Shown here piece after piece: positions 7,981 to 16,384 of a stretch of 64,000 nucleotides of DNA. Positions within the stretch are counted from its first letter, which is position 1; the number at the start of each line of letters is the position of its first letter. The notes beneath the pieces were generated by a model that saw nothing but the letters and a program-made list of their open reading frames with translations, searched no databases and was not told where the DNA came from. Made by a program: the position numbers and the translations under genes. The stretch is from Brevibacterium zhoupengii (GTDB lineage Bacteria > Actinomycetota > Actinomycetes > Actinomycetales > Brevibacteriaceae), in assembly GCF_021117425.1 (NCBI RefSeq), contig NZ_CP088298.1:4092001-4156000 (forward strand). The letters are read 5' to 3'.

Positions 7981-8886
7981 CTATTCGGGCAGGCCCTTGG
8001 CCTTCGCATCGATGTTCTTGATCAGCGCCGAGGTGTCGAGACCTTCGAGTCCGGCATCGACGAGCTTCTGCAGCTGAGCGTGGACGAGCTGGGCCGCCGG
8101 CAGGTCGAGGCCCTGTGTCTCGGCACCGGCGAGAGCCAGACCAACGTCCTTGTGCATGAGGGCTGTTGCAAACCCGGGCTTGAACGAGTTGTTCGACGCT
8201 GCTGTCTCTGTCACGCCCGGTACGGGGTACCAGGTGCGCAGCGGCCAGGAATCGCCGGAGGAGACGGTGGCAATGTCGTAGAAGACCTTCGGGTCGAGCC
8301 CGAAGCGATCGGCGAGCACTGCCCCTTCGACGACACCCTGCAGGCTGATCGAGAGCATCATGTTGTTGACGATCTTGGCGGCCTGGCCAGCTGCCTCGCC
8401 ACCAGCGTGGAACATGTTGCCGGCCATCGGTTCGATGAACGTCTTCGCCTCGGCCACGTCCTCATCGCTGCCGCCGAGCATGAAGGTCAGCGTGCCGGCC
8501 TCGGCACCTGTGACGCCGCCGGAGACCGGTCCGTCGACAAAACGGAACCCAGCCTTGACCGCTTCGGAGTGGAGGGCACGAGCCGAATCGAAGTCGATCG
8601 TCGAAGAATCGACAAGGAGGGTCTTGGTATCGGCATGAGCCAGGACGCCGTCGGCTTCGAGGTAGACCGCTCGGGCGTGCTCACCCTTGGGCAGCATCGT
8701 GAAGACGATGTCGGCTCCGGCGACCGCCTCGGCGATGGACTTGACGGGGTTCACCCCGTGCTTGGCTGCCTCTTCGACGGCGATCTCCATGAGATCGAAG
8801 CCATTGACGGTGTGACCGGCTTTCACCAGGTTTGCAGTCATCGGACGACCCATGTTCCCCAGGCCGATCCATCCAATCGTCGACAT
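7981..8886 (-). CDS. 3-hydroxyisobutyrate dehydrogenase family oxidoreductase
   Basis: A 301-residue NAD(P)-dependent beta-hydroxyacid dehydrogenase. I start it at ATG 8886 because AGGAGG lies 7 bases upstream and the Rossmann motif GLGNMGRPM follows at once; a longer in-frame reading has no homologous extension. Substrate motif DGPVSGGVTGAEAGTL and the catalytic-lysine helix GQAAKIVNNMM are intact. Family members oxidise 3-hydroxyisobutyrate in valine breakdown or reduce tartronate semialdehyde. The branched-chain dehydrogenase operon in this window makes the valine role plausible but does not prove it. It is divergent from a LysR regulator, which probably controls it through the palindrome at 8977-9000. 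Confidence 0.85.
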   Translation of the reverse strand: MSTIGWIGLGNMGRPMTANLVKAGHTVNGFDLMEIAVEEAAKHGVNPVKSIAEAVAGADIVFTMLPKGEHARAVYLEADGVLAHADTKTLLVDSSTIDFDSARALHSEAVKAGFRFVDGPVSGGVTGAEAGTLTFMLGGSDEDVAEAKTFIEPMAGNMFHAGGEAAGQAAKIVNNMMLSISLQGVVEGAVLADRFGLDPKVFYDIATVSSGDSWPLRTWYPVPGVTETAASNNSFKPGFATALMHKDVGLALAGAETQGLDLPAAQLVHAQLQKLVDAGLEGLDTSALIKNIDAKAKGLPE

Positions 8887-8976
8887 AAAATGCCTCCTCG
8901 CATCATGTTCTTCTGCTGATTCAGTGTTGCCCCTCACATTACGCCAGTCGCTGCGGCAACACAGGTCGAGGAGAAT

Positions 8977-9000
8977 CACATATTCCGCACCGGATATGTG
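8977..9000. promoter_or_regulatory. Palindrome in the LysR/dehydrogenase divergent region, candidate LysR site
   Basis: CACATAT (8977-8983) and ATATGTG (8994-9000) form a perfect inverted repeat around a 10-base centre, within the 141 bases between the two divergent starts (8886 and 9028). LysR-type regulators usually bind an interrupted palindrome next to their own gene, often built around T-N11-A. Position and symmetry fit; binding is inferred. Confidence 0.5.
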
Positions 9001-9027
9001 CGCACACGCAGATAGGATGGGACGACT

Positions 9028-9903
9028 ATGGCTTCATATGCACCAGGCGGTTCCGGTTCGCAGATCTCACCCGAGGATCTGCTGACGCTGCTTGCCGTGG
9101 CCCGGTTGGGCAAGTTCACGGCCGCCGCCCACAGCCTGGGGCTCAACCACACCACCGTGTCCCGACGCATCGCAGCCCTGGAGAAAGGCTACGGCGAACG
9201 ACTGCTCGTGGCCTCCCCTGACGGGTGGGAGCTCAGTGCCGCTGGCCGTCTTCTGCTGCCAGTGGCCGAGGACATCGAAGCCGCGCTGGGACGCATCGAC
9301 TCCCACGCCAACTCGGCGCTGTCCGGCACGATCCGCCTGGCCTGCCCTCAGGCCTTCGCCCTCGAGTACGCGGTACCGGCCCTGACCCGGCTGCAGCGCA
9401 GCCATCCCGGACTGCAGTTCGAACTCATCGCGGCGACCCAACGGGCCAGACAGTACCGTTCGGGTGTGGACATCGAGGTCGTTGTCGGTCGGCCGAACGC
9501 GCCGCGCAGCATCGCGAAGCACATCCGCGACTACCGGCTCCAGCTCTATGCCTCGCATGATTACCTGCGCAGCCACAGCACACCGACGACGATCGACGAC
9601 CTCGCCGAGCATCGGCTCATCTACTACATTGAGAACTCGCTTCAGGTCGACGACCTCGACGAGGCCGGCAACGCTCTTCCACGGAGCAAGGGCTTCTTCC
9701 GCTCCACCTCCGTGCATGCTCACGTACTCGCCACCTCTAACGGGGTCGGCATCGGGATCCTGCCCGACTTCCTCGCCGCGAACAACAGCCGCCTGGTGCA
9801 GGTGCTGCCTGGGGAGTTCTCGAAACCGGTCTCCTACTGGGCTTCGGTCCGCCACGAATCCCTGCGCAATGCAGGGGTCCGCAGCGTCCTCGAGGTCCTC
9901 TGA
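9028..9903 (+). CDS. LysR-family transcriptional regulator
   Basis: A 291-residue LysR-type regulator. The winged helix-turn-helix covers about residues 15-75 (LLAVARLGKFTAAAHSLGLN, then TTVSRRIAALEKGYGERLLV). Residues about 95-290 form the periplasmic-binding-protein-like effector domain. It starts at ATG 9028; a TAGGAT at about 9013 could be a -10 element, so the leader may be very short and there is no strong ribosome binding site. It is divergent from the hydroxyisobutyrate-dehydrogenase-like gene and probably regulates it and itself. The effector is unknown. Confidence 0.88.
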   Translation: MASYAPGGSGSQISPEDLLTLLAVARLGKFTAAAHSLGLNHTTVSRRIAALEKGYGERLLVASPDGWELSAAGRLLLPVAEDIEAALGRIDSHANSALSGTIRLACPQAFALEYAVPALTRLQRSHPGLQFELIAATQRARQYRSGVDIEVVVGRPNAPRSIAKHIRDYRLQLYASHDYLRSHSTPTTIDDLAEHRLIYYIENSLQVDDLDEAGNALPRSKGFFRSTSVHAHVLATSNGVGIGILPDFLAANNSRLVQVLPGEFSKPVSYWASVRHESLRNAGVRSVLEVL

Positions 9904-9908
9904 GCCGA

Positions 9909-9922
9909 GCCCGATTTCGGGC
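9909..9922. terminator. Short hairpin after the LysR gene
   Basis: GCCCGA (9909-9914) and TCGGGC (9917-9922) form a tight 6-bp stem directly after the LysR stop (9903), followed by further GC-rich complementary segments up to about 9935. It lies between two convergent genes. It is weak: the loop is only two bases and no U-tract follows. Confidence 0.3.
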
Positions 9923-9945
9923 CCGGCTTCGGACCCGGCAACTTT

Positions 9946-10692
9946 CTAGGCCGCGGACCAGCCGCCGTCGACGCTGTGTGCGCTGCCGTTGATGACCGCG
10001 GCCGCGTCGCTGGCCAGGAACAGTGCGAGTGCAGCGATGTCACCGGGATCGGCAAGTTTCGGCACCGCCGAATGGCCGAGGAAGACCTGCTCGAGGACCT
10101 CGTCTTCGGTGATGCCGTTCGTCTTCGCCTGATCGGCGATCTGACCCTTGACCATCGGCGTCATCACATAGCCGGGGTTGATCGCATTGCAGGTCACCCC
10201 GTGTGGCCCCGCCTCAAGCGCGGTCGTCTTCGTCAGTCCCATGAGCCCGTGCTTGGCCGCCACGTACGCCGATTTGTTCGCCGAGGCACGCAGCCCGTGG
10301 ATCGAGGAGAGGTTGATGACCCGGCCCCACCCCTTCTCATACATCGACGGCAGCGCCGCCTTTGTGAGCACGAACGGCGCTTCGAGCATGAGCGTATTGA
10401 TCAGCCGCCATTCGTCGAGGGGGAATTCGGTGATCGGGTGGATGCGCTGAATGCCGGCGTTGTTGACGAGGATGTCGACGTCGAGATCAAGTCCATCCAG
10501 CGCCGAGGTGTCCGCGAGGTTGACCGTCCACGCTTCTCCCCCGATGTCGCCGGCCACGGCTTCCGCCGATTCCGCATTGACGTCAGCGACGATGACGTGT
10601 GCTCCTGCTGCGGCGAAGGCTTCGCTCATTGCCTTGCCGAGGCCGGAGGCTCCCCCTGTGACGAGGGCGCGTGTGCTGCTGAGATCGACCAT
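9946..10692 (-). CDS. 3-hydroxybutyrate dehydrogenase (SDR family)
   Basis: A 248-residue classical short-chain dehydrogenase. The NAD site TGGASGLGKAM is at residues 12-22, NNAG follows at mid-length, and the catalytic Ser (INLSSIHG) and Tyr-Lys (SAYVAAKHG) are in place. The region LVNNAGIQRIHPITEFP and the block GYVMTPMVKGQI resemble D-3-hydroxybutyrate dehydrogenases, which oxidise 3-hydroxybutyrate to acetoacetate with NAD. AAGGGA lies 7 bases before the ATG at 10692. An MHS-family transporter gene lies upstream in the same direction, so the pair may import and oxidise hydroxybutyrate. Substrate assignment is by family resemblance. Confidence 0.78.
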   Translation of the reverse strand: MVDLSSTRALVTGGASGLGKAMSEAFAAAGAHVIVADVNAESAEAVAGDIGGEAWTVNLADTSALDGLDLDVDILVNNAGIQRIHPITEFPLDEWRLINTLMLEAPFVLTKAALPSMYEKGWGRVINLSSIHGLRASANKSAYVAAKHGLMGLTKTTALEAGPHGVTCNAINPGYVMTPMVKGQIADQAKTNGITEDEVLEQVFLGHSAVPKLADPGDIAALALFLASDAAAVINGSAHSVDGGWSAA

Positions 10693-10776
10693 TTCGGTCC
10701 CTTCGATCGTAGTGTGCTTCGCCAGTGCGGTCAGCTGTGGTGATGTCAGCTGTGGTGGTGTCGACTGTCATGGATT

Positions 10777-10808
10777 CGGGCGGCACCGATGTTCATCGGC
10801 ACCGCCCG
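10777..10808. terminator. Imperfect hairpin between transporter and 3-hydroxybutyrate dehydrogenase genes
   Basis: CGGGCGG (10777-10783) pairs with CCGCCCG (10802-10808), and CCGATG (10786-10791) with CATCGG (10794-10799), with a 2x2 mismatch between the two helices and a very short loop. It lies between the stop of the leftward MHS transporter (10854) and the start of the dehydrogenase (10692). It could be a terminator or partial attenuator. Nearby, GTCAGCTGTGGTG is directly repeated at about 10730-10760. Confidence 0.5.
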
Positions 10809-10853
10809 AAGATCGAACTCACTGTCGTGTGCTCGAGTGTTGAGATACGCGAA

Positions 10854-12209
10854 TCAGCGCTGTGCTGCGTGACGACGGTCCTTATCCACCTGGTCCAACG
10901 AACGCAGGTCGATGCCCTTCGTCTCCTTCGTGTACAGAAGAGCGATCATCGAGATCACTGCGGCTGCCAGCAGGTAGAACGCGATCGGCACTGAGGACTC
11001 GAACTGCTGCAGCAGTGCAGTGGCGATGATCGGCGCGAACGAGCCTGCCACGATCGCCGTGACCTGGTAGCCGGTCGAGACACCCGAGTTGCGCATGTGG
11101 GTCGGGAACATCTCCGACATGATCGCCGGCTGGCCGGCATACATCAGTGCGTGGAAGATGAGTCCCAGCAGCAGGGCGAGGAAGATCATCCCGGCGCTGG
11201 CTGTGTCGTACATCGGGAAGGCGAAGAAGCCCCAGCTTGCCGTGAGAACGATGCCGATTCCGTAGGGCAGCTTGCGCCCGACCTTGTCCGCCATGGCCCC
11301 GACGAAGGGCACGAGCACAGCGTGGATCGCATGGGCTCCGAGCAGGAGGCCGAGGATCTCGCTTGACTCGATCTTGACCGCGATCGACAGATATGTGATC
11401 GAGAAGGTCACCACGAGATAGTAGTGGATGTTCTCGACGAAGCGCAGGCCCATCGCGGCGAAGACTTCGCGGGGGTAGCGCTTGAAGACGGCCTTGATGC
11501 CGTAGTCCACGCCCTCTTCGATCTCTTCAGCCTGGACCTCGTCGAAGATCGGTGCGTCTGAGACACGGGTGCGGATGTAGTAGCCGATGAGCACGATGAC
11601 GGCCGAGAGCCAGAAGGCCACGCGCCAGCCCCACGAGAGGAAGTGCTCTTCGGTCAGCGTTGCGGTGAGGATGAAGAGCACCGCGGTGGCGAGCAGGTTG
11701 CCCAATGGCACACCGGACTGCGGGAAGGACGACCAGAAGCCGCGTTCCTTGTTCGGTGCATGCTCGGCCACGAGGAGGACCGCTCCACCCCACTCGCCGC
11801 CCACGGCGAAGCCCTGCACGACGCGCAGCAGGACGAGGAGAATCGGGGCGAAGGGCCCGATCTGATCGAACGTCGGCAGACATCCCATGAGGAATGTGGC
11901 CACACCGACGAGGACGATCGACAGCTGCAAGAGCTTCTTCCGTCCGTACTTGTCACCGAAGTGGCCGAAGACGATACCGCCGATGGGGCGGGCGATGAAG
12001 CCGACCGCGTAGGTGGCGAAGCCCGCCAGGATCGGTGTCAGCGGGTCATCCGACGGTGGGAACAGAATGTGGTTGAACACCAGGGTGGCGGCCGAACCGT
12101 AGAGGAAGAACTCGTACCACTCGACGACGGTTCCGGCCATCGAGGCGGCGACGACCTTGCGCAGCTGTGCGCGGATCGTCTTCCTCTCGGCATTGTTCGA
12201 AGAACTCAT
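10854..12209 (-). CDS. MFS transporter, metabolite:H+ symporter (MHS) family
   Basis: A 451-residue, 12-helix major facilitator. The MHS-type start VVEWYEFFLYGSAATLVFNH, the loop 2-3 motif GHFGDKYGRKK, FAVGGEWGGAVLLVAEHAP in helix 4-5 and the central charged loop are all present, and loop 8-9 repeats the motif as ADKVGRKLPYG. MHS proteins carry small carboxylates, betaine, shikimate or similar solutes with protons. The adjacent downstream 3-hydroxybutyrate dehydrogenase suggests a short hydroxy- or keto-acid as substrate; this is contextual inference. GGAG precedes the ATG at 12209 by 4 bases. The 220 bases upstream (12245-12465) hold no gene. Confidence 0.88.
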   Translation of the reverse strand: MSSSNNAERKTIRAQLRKVVAASMAGTVVEWYEFFLYGSAATLVFNHILFPPSDDPLTPILAGFATYAVGFIARPIGGIVFGHFGDKYGRKKLLQLSIVLVGVATFLMGCLPTFDQIGPFAPILLVLLRVVQGFAVGGEWGGAVLLVAEHAPNKERGFWSSFPQSGVPLGNLLATAVLFILTATLTEEHFLSWGWRVAFWLSAVIVLIGYYIRTRVSDAPIFDEVQAEEIEEGVDYGIKAVFKRYPREVFAAMGLRFVENIHYYLVVTFSITYLSIAVKIESSEILGLLLGAHAIHAVLVPFVGAMADKVGRKLPYGIGIVLTASWGFFAFPMYDTASAGMIFLALLLGLIFHALMYAGQPAIMSEMFPTHMRNSGVSTGYQVTAIVAGSFAPIIATALLQQFESSVPIAFYLLAAAVISMIALLYTKETKGIDLRSLDQVDKDRRHAAQR

Positions 12210-12465
12210 GACTCTCCTTGATTTCCACGATCCGCATCACCGTTGAATGCGCGGATCGACTCGCTGTGGCGTCTGGGCCCGTGCGGAGGTGAGCCTGCAA
12301 GCCCCTGCTATGCGGCTTCAGGTCCACGCCGTCGGCGCGGGTTACGTGACGCTGTGGATAAATATGATCCATGCAACAGTCTGCGCCATCCAACGAGTGA
12401 TTGGGGGCAGAAAGGGCTCGAATCCGGGAATTATCTCTGCACATTCCCGCACACGAGGTGTGCAG

Positions 12466-14544
12466 TCATCTGCTTCGCGGGCTGGAGTTCGCGTCGCGCT
12501 GCGCCATATTGGCGAGCATGTCGTTGTAGGCGCGCAGCTCCGCGTCGTCGGTGCGTGCCTCACGTCGATCAAGGCGCTTGGCCTCACGATCGGAGGACTT
12601 CGACCATTGGAAGGCGACCATGATTGCGATGAAGAGGGTAGGGAACTCTCCGATGCCCCAGGCGATTCCGCCGCCCATCTGCTGGTCTTCGATCGCCGAA
12701 TAGCCCCAGTCGGCACCGATGTTGCCGAACCAGTCACCTTCGATGAGGACTTCGGAGCTCATAATCGAGATACCGAAGAACGCGTGGAAGGCCATCGTGA
12801 TGAGCAGCATGAGCAGCCGCAGCGGATAGGCGGGACGCTCCACGCCGGGGTCGATGCCGATGAGCGCCTGCGCGAACAGATAGCCGGCGCCGAGGAAGTG
12901 GATGATCATCAGCTCGTGGCCCAAGTGCCATTCGAGCGCATATTTCATCACGCCCGAGTAGTAGAAGACGACGAGGGAACCGGCGAAGTTCACGCTTGCG
13001 AAGATCGGGTTCGCAAAAAACCTCATAAAGGGAGTGTGGACGAGCCAGAGCACCCATTCGCGCACACCACGTGAACCGTCGGTGCGGGCCTTCGTCCCGC
13101 GCATGAGCATTGTGATGGGTGCACCGAGGACCATCGGCAGGGGCACCACCATGATCAGGAGCATGTGCTGGATCATGTGTCCGGAGAACTGGATCTCGCC
13201 GTAGACCCGGGCACCGCCTGAGGTGACGTAGACGAGGAAGATCATGCCCAGCAGCCAGCAGACCAGGCGATGGATCGGCCAGGAATCACCTCGGCGCCGG
13301 AGATTGATGAAACCGACGATATAGGCCACGGACAGGCCGACTGCGATGACGACCCACAGCGGGTCGAGGGACCATTCGGTGAAGTAGCGGGCGAAGCTCG
13401 GCGGCGGGGGAAGCGGCTCACCGGTCAGGATCTCTGCCGGGGTCGGATCGCCCACGGGTTCCTGAGACACCGGTGGCTGAGACCGCGACAGAGCGACCGC
13501 CAGCCCCATGGTGGCCCCGAAGATGATGAATTCCACGACGATGAGTCGCCAGAATTCTCTGGTCGCCGAGGCGGCGGCACCCAGACGTCGGATGACGAAC
13601 TGCCGATGCCAGAAGCCGATGAGGCCGAGCAGAATCGTCGCAAACGTCTTCGCCACAATCACCTGCCCGTACGGAGTCATGAGGTCATCGAAACTGTGGA
13701 CACGCAGCAGCGAGTTCACGACGCCGGAGAAGGCGACGATCGCGAAGGACATGAGAGCGATCGAGGAATAGCGTTCGATCGTCGAGCGCAGCAGGTTCGA
13801 ACGTGCCAGGTCCGAGCCGAGGAGCGCGATGACGAAGAGGCCGCCCAACCACATCGTCACGCCCAGCAGATGCAGGCCGATGCTGTTGACGGCCTGGGTG
13901 TGTCCGGAGGCCTCAGCGGAGTGGCCCATAAGTGCCAGGGGGATCATCACGCCGACGCCGAGGACACCCGCGACGGCGATCCCGAGGAAGCTGCGTGTGC
14001 CGAAGCACAGCGTCGAGGCGACAGCGATGAGGACGACGATGAGGGTCCAGAGCTGGCCGAAGGCGATCTGGGTCAAGAACACGCCGAGCTGGCTGGAGAA
14101 GTCGAGGTAGGCCTGGGCACCGACAGTGTCGGCGAAGGTGAGGACGAGGACGGCCACGGCGGAGATCGTCCAGGCGATCGATGCCATCTCGGCGATCTTC
14201 AGGGTCTTCTCCCAGAGTGCATTGAGCGGCTCCGCGTCGGGTGTGCTCGACTTCGCAGTCGTGGGGTTCGCCTGTTTTCCCCTGCCCTTCTTCGCGGTGC
14301 GGGGCAGGATGAAGAGGGCGAACATCAGTGCACCCACGGTCAGCGACATCGACACATTGAAGACGAGCTTGGCCGCGGGAAGGCCGTAGCGCACGTAGGG
14401 GCCGGGGTCGTTGAGCAGCGTCGCCTCGGCTGCTCCGGTGAAGAGCATCGCGAGCAGGCCGACGGCGAGCCCGCCGATGACGACGAGGGGAACGGCGGCG
14501 CGAGACGTGAATCGAGTGATCGATTCGAAGACTTGAGTGCTCAC
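12466..14544 (-). CDS. CopD-CtaG fusion membrane protein (copper resistance / cytochrome oxidase assembly)
   Basis: A 692-residue polytopic membrane protein starting at GTG 14544. Residues about 1-350 are a CopD-type domain of eight or so helices with conserved His (LMGHSAEASGHTQA, SIGLHLLGVTMWLGG, FWHRQFVIRR). Residues about 380-650 are a caa3-type CtaG domain (FTEWSLDPLWVVIA, FSGHMIQHMLLIMVVPLPMV, EWHLGHELMIIHFLGAGYLF) with more His/Met that may bind copper. Actinobacteria often carry this fusion; a role in moving copper to cytochrome c oxidase or in copper handling is expected from the families. The cytoplasmic C-terminal 40 residues are highly charged. No oxidase subunit is adjacent. Confidence 0.88.
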   Translation of the reverse strand: MSTQVFESITRFTSRAAVPLVVIGGLAVGLLAMLFTGAAEATLLNDPGPYVRYGLPAAKLVFNVSMSLTVGALMFALFILPRTAKKGRGKQANPTTAKSSTPDAEPLNALWEKTLKIAEMASIAWTISAVAVLVLTFADTVGAQAYLDFSSQLGVFLTQIAFGQLWTLIVVLIAVASTLCFGTRSFLGIAVAGVLGVGVMIPLALMGHSAEASGHTQAVNSIGLHLLGVTMWLGGLFVIALLGSDLARSNLLRSTIERYSSIALMSFAIVAFSGVVNSLLRVHSFDDLMTPYGQVIVAKTFATILLGLIGFWHRQFVIRRLGAAASATREFWRLIVVEFIIFGATMGLAVALSRSQPPVSQEPVGDPTPAEILTGEPLPPPPSFARYFTEWSLDPLWVVIAVGLSVAYIVGFINLRRRGDSWPIHRLVCWLLGMIFLVYVTSGGARVYGEIQFSGHMIQHMLLIMVVPLPMVLGAPITMLMRGTKARTDGSRGVREWVLWLVHTPFMRFFANPIFASVNFAGSLVVFYYSGVMKYALEWHLGHELMIIHFLGAGYLFAQALIGIDPGVERPAYPLRLLMLLITMAFHAFFGISIMSSEVLIEGDWFGNIGADWGYSAIEDQQMGGGIAWGIGEFPTLFIAIMVAFQWSKSSDREAKRLDRREARTDDAELRAYNDMLANMAQRDANSSPRSR

Positions 14545-14651
14545 TGGTGGCAGGCCGCCGCTTCATTCATGGTTCAAGGATATCGCCGCAGTCTGATACC
14601 GGGCGAACTGCGAGGCTCGGACGTGGCCGAGATCTCGGCACGGAGACAGGA

Positions 14652-14681
14652 AATGACCCGGACCACATGGTCCGGGTCATT
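14652..14681. terminator. Strong hairpin terminator after the HU gene
   Basis: AATGACCCGGACCA (14652-14665) and TGGTCCGGGTCATT (14668-14681) form a perfect 14-bp stem with a minimal loop. It sits 20 bases beyond the stop of the leftward HU gene (14701) and upstream of the CopD-CtaG start (14544). The stem ends in A/T pairs that give a short U-run in the minus-strand transcript. Confidence 0.75.
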
Positions 14682-14700
14682 CCACGCTGATGCTCGAGGC

Positions 14701-14988
14701 TCAGTTAGGGCTGCCAGCGGCAGCTTTCAGCTTCGAACCAGCGGACAGCTTCACGGAGTAGCCGGCCTTGATCTGGATCTCTTCACCGGTCTGCGGGTTG
14801 CGGCCCTTGCGAGCGGCACGTTCGGTGCGCTCGACGGACAGCCATCCCGGGATGGTGAGCTTTTCGCCCTTGCCGACGACGTCGGAGAAGACATCGAAGA
14901 CACCATCAAGAACGTCCGAGACCTGCTTCTGAGTCAGTCCGGAATTCTCTGCAACTTCTGCTACGAGCTCACTGCGGTTCTTAGCCAT
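14701..14988 (-). CDS. HU-family nucleoid DNA-binding protein
   Basis: A 95-residue HU protein with the typical start MAKNRSELVAEVAENSGLTQ, the dimer core, and the DNA-binding arm around RKGRNPQTGEEIQIKAGY with its conserved Gly-Arg-Asn-Pro and Pro at the arm tip. The C-terminus ends soon after the fold (KLKAAAGSPN) and lacks the long Lys/Ala tail of mycobacterial HupB, so it is a short bacterial-type HU. AAGGAGG lies 8 bases before the ATG. It follows rpsN in the same direction after 69 bases, and a strong terminator comes after it. Confidence 0.95.
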   Translation of the reverse strand: MAKNRSELVAEVAENSGLTQKQVSDVLDGVFDVFSDVVGKGEKLTIPGWLSVERTERAARKGRNPQTGEEIQIKAGYSVKLSAGSKLKAAAGSPN

Positions 14989-15057
14989 AAAAGTGTCCTC
15001 CTTAGGACAAGTCGGTCGGTTACCGGTCCGTTTTTCCGATAACGAACTTCCTCGAGA

Positions 15058-15363
15058 TTACCAGCTTGACTTCGTGATGCCGGGCAACTCGCCGTTGTGT
15101 GCCATTTCGCGGAAACGAACACGGGAGAGACCGAACTTGCGGAGGTAGCCCCGCGGACGGCCATCAACCTGGTCGCGGTTGCGCACACGCACTGGTGAGG
15201 CATCGCGAGGAAGCTTCTGCAGTCCGAGGCGTGCTTCTTCACGCTGCTCGTCGGTGCTGTCTGGGTGTGTCAGCTGACGCTTGAGCGTCGCACGACGCTC
15301 CGCGTAGCGCTCGACAATGACGCGACGCTGCTTGTCGCGTGCGATCTTTGACTTCTTAGCCAT
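15058..15363 (-). CDS. rpsN: 30S ribosomal protein S14, zinc-independent (C-minus) form
   Basis: A 101-residue S14 beginning [20 protein letters not shown] and ending with the conserved block around [20 protein letters not shown]. It has no Cys at all, so it is the zinc-free long form rather than the short CxxC form. It is last in rpmB-rpmG-rpsN, six bases after rpmG. In actinobacteria such cysteine-free paralogues are made under zinc shortage and replace zinc-binding copies, freeing zinc; control is by Zur in studied species. Whether a zinc-binding S14 exists elsewhere in this genome cannot be seen. Confidence 0.95.
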   Translation of the reverse strand: MAKKSKIARDKQRRVIVERYAERRATLKRQLTHPDSTDEQREEARLGLQKLPRDASPVRVRNRDQVDGRPRGYLRKFGLSRVRFREMAHNGELPGITKSSW

Positions 15364-15369
15364 GTGCGC

Positions 15370-15537
15370 TCAGCGCTCCTCTCGGAAATCGACGTGCTTA
15401 CGAACAACTGGATCGTACTTCTTGAGAACCATGCGATCCGGGTTGTTGCGGCGGTTCTTGCGGGTCACGTAGGTGTACCCGGAGCCAGCTGTCGACTTGA
15501 GCTTGACGATCGGACGGATGTCCTGTGCCTTAGCCAT
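15370..15537 (-). CDS. rpmG: 50S ribosomal protein L33, zinc-independent (C-minus) form
   Basis: A 55-residue protein read from the ATG at 15537-15535 to TGA at 15370. Its sequence starts [20 protein letters not shown] and continues [20 protein letters not shown], ending VDFREER. It has no Cys, so it lacks the zinc knuckle of the C-plus form. Its start shares one base with the rpmB stop (TGATG), so the two are translationally coupled. It is the middle gene of the zinc-starvation-type ribosomal operon. Confidence 0.95.
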   Translation of the reverse strand: MAKAQDIRPIVKLKSTAGSGYTYVTRKNRRNNPDRMVLKKYDPVVRKHVDFREER

Positions 15538-15773
15538 CAGAGCTTCACTCCCTTGGCAATGAGTTCGCCGACGACTGCGTCAATTCCGCGTGCGTCGATG
15601 ACCTTGATGCCCTTGGCGGACAAGGTGAGGGTGACGCTGCGGCGCAGGGACGGAACGAAATAGCGCTTTTTCTGAATATTCGGGTTGAAACGACGCTTAG
15701 TGGTTCGTTTCGAGTGGGACACGTTGTGTCCGAAACCAGGGACGGCCCCGGTTACTTGGCAGGTTGCTGCCAT
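15537..15773 (-). CDS. rpmB: 50S ribosomal protein L28, zinc-independent (C-minus) form
   Basis: A 78-residue L28 read from ATG 15773, which follows GGAGGAG by about 4 bases; an upstream in-frame ATG would add six residues foreign to the family. It begins [20 protein letters not shown] and carries [20 protein letters not shown]. Only one Cys remains where zinc-binding L28 has a CxxC pair, matching the alternative L28 of mycobacteria. First gene of rpmB-rpmG-rpsN. Expected control is repression by Zur when zinc is plentiful. Confidence 0.95.
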   Translation of the reverse strand: MAATCQVTGAVPGFGHNVSHSKRTTKRRFNPNIQKKRYFVPSLRRSVTLTLSAKGIKVIDARGIDAVVGELIAKGVKL

Positions 15774-15860
15774 GACTCTCCTCCAGTTCACAAGTTACCG
15801 ACTCTCGAAACAAGCTGTCTGCGTGGGTTCCACGCTCGCTTGCGCCGATGTCGGAAGACA

Positions 15861-15957
15861 TCAACAAATTTTCACGATTGCTGCTCGGCCGGGCAGGTGC
15901 CCGACCACTTGCCAGATTGTTGCCCGGCATACGGCGTTCGCAATGAAAATTGTGTAC
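15861..15957. promoter_or_regulatory. Two TGAAAAT half-sites upstream of rpmB, weak Zur-box candidates
   Basis: On the minus strand CGTGAAAATTTGTTGA reads across 15876-15861, about 90 bases before the rpmB start. On the plus strand AATGAAAATTGTGTA lies at 15942-15956. Each contains TGAAAAT, the first half of the actinobacterial Zur box TGAAAATGATTTTCA, but neither has a good second half. The operon's content makes a Zur site likely; these two are only the best matches I see. Confidence 0.25.
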
Positions 15958-16384
15958 GCCAAAACAGGTTTGCCCGTTCGGGCGAGATGTCTCACCAGCG
16001 CTGAAGCCGTAGCCTGTGAGAGATTGGCCGAAGCTGGAGTGCAGCGGTGGGTGAGCACCATGTTGGCCTTAGCAGATCAATCGGTGATCGAACTGCTACG
16101 ACACAACAGATAACAATCTTAGTGAGAAACAGGCCTTCAGAGCAAATTCACTGACTCGCTGCCGTCAGGCCCCCTCAGGCGTGTCGCAATTGAGGGTCGG
16201 TGAACACGGCGCGCCCGGATTCCAGGGGCGGACACCGGCGCTCACCTCGCACTCATCCGGCACGCAGGTTCGTGCCCGCGCTCCAGGACACAATGCATCC
16301 TGCCCTCGTTCATGTTGAACACGTGCCGATGACGTGCCAAGGTAAGAAGATGATTGCCACCACATTTGGCACTCAGGAGGACCG
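15958..16384. other. Intergenic stretch between rpmB and a membrane protein gene
   Basis: No gene is supported here. Open frames exist on both strands but run across the rpmB region or lack a ribosome binding site and family motifs. The stretch presumably holds the promoter of the divergent membrane protein gene at 16385, whose AGGAGG is at 16376-16381. Confidence 0.5.

Noticed and set aside
13270..15042. Rightward 590-codon open frame opposite CopD-CtaG, the terminator and HU
   Set aside because: It is antisense to two clear genes and crosses a strong hairpin. Its translation is low-complexity Asp/Glu/Arg/His of the kind produced opposite GC-rich membrane-protein genes.
15685..16113. Rightward 142-codon frame across the rpmB promoter region
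   Set aside because: It begins inside rpmB in antisense and covers the region that must hold the ribosomal operon's promoter; no recognisable motif.
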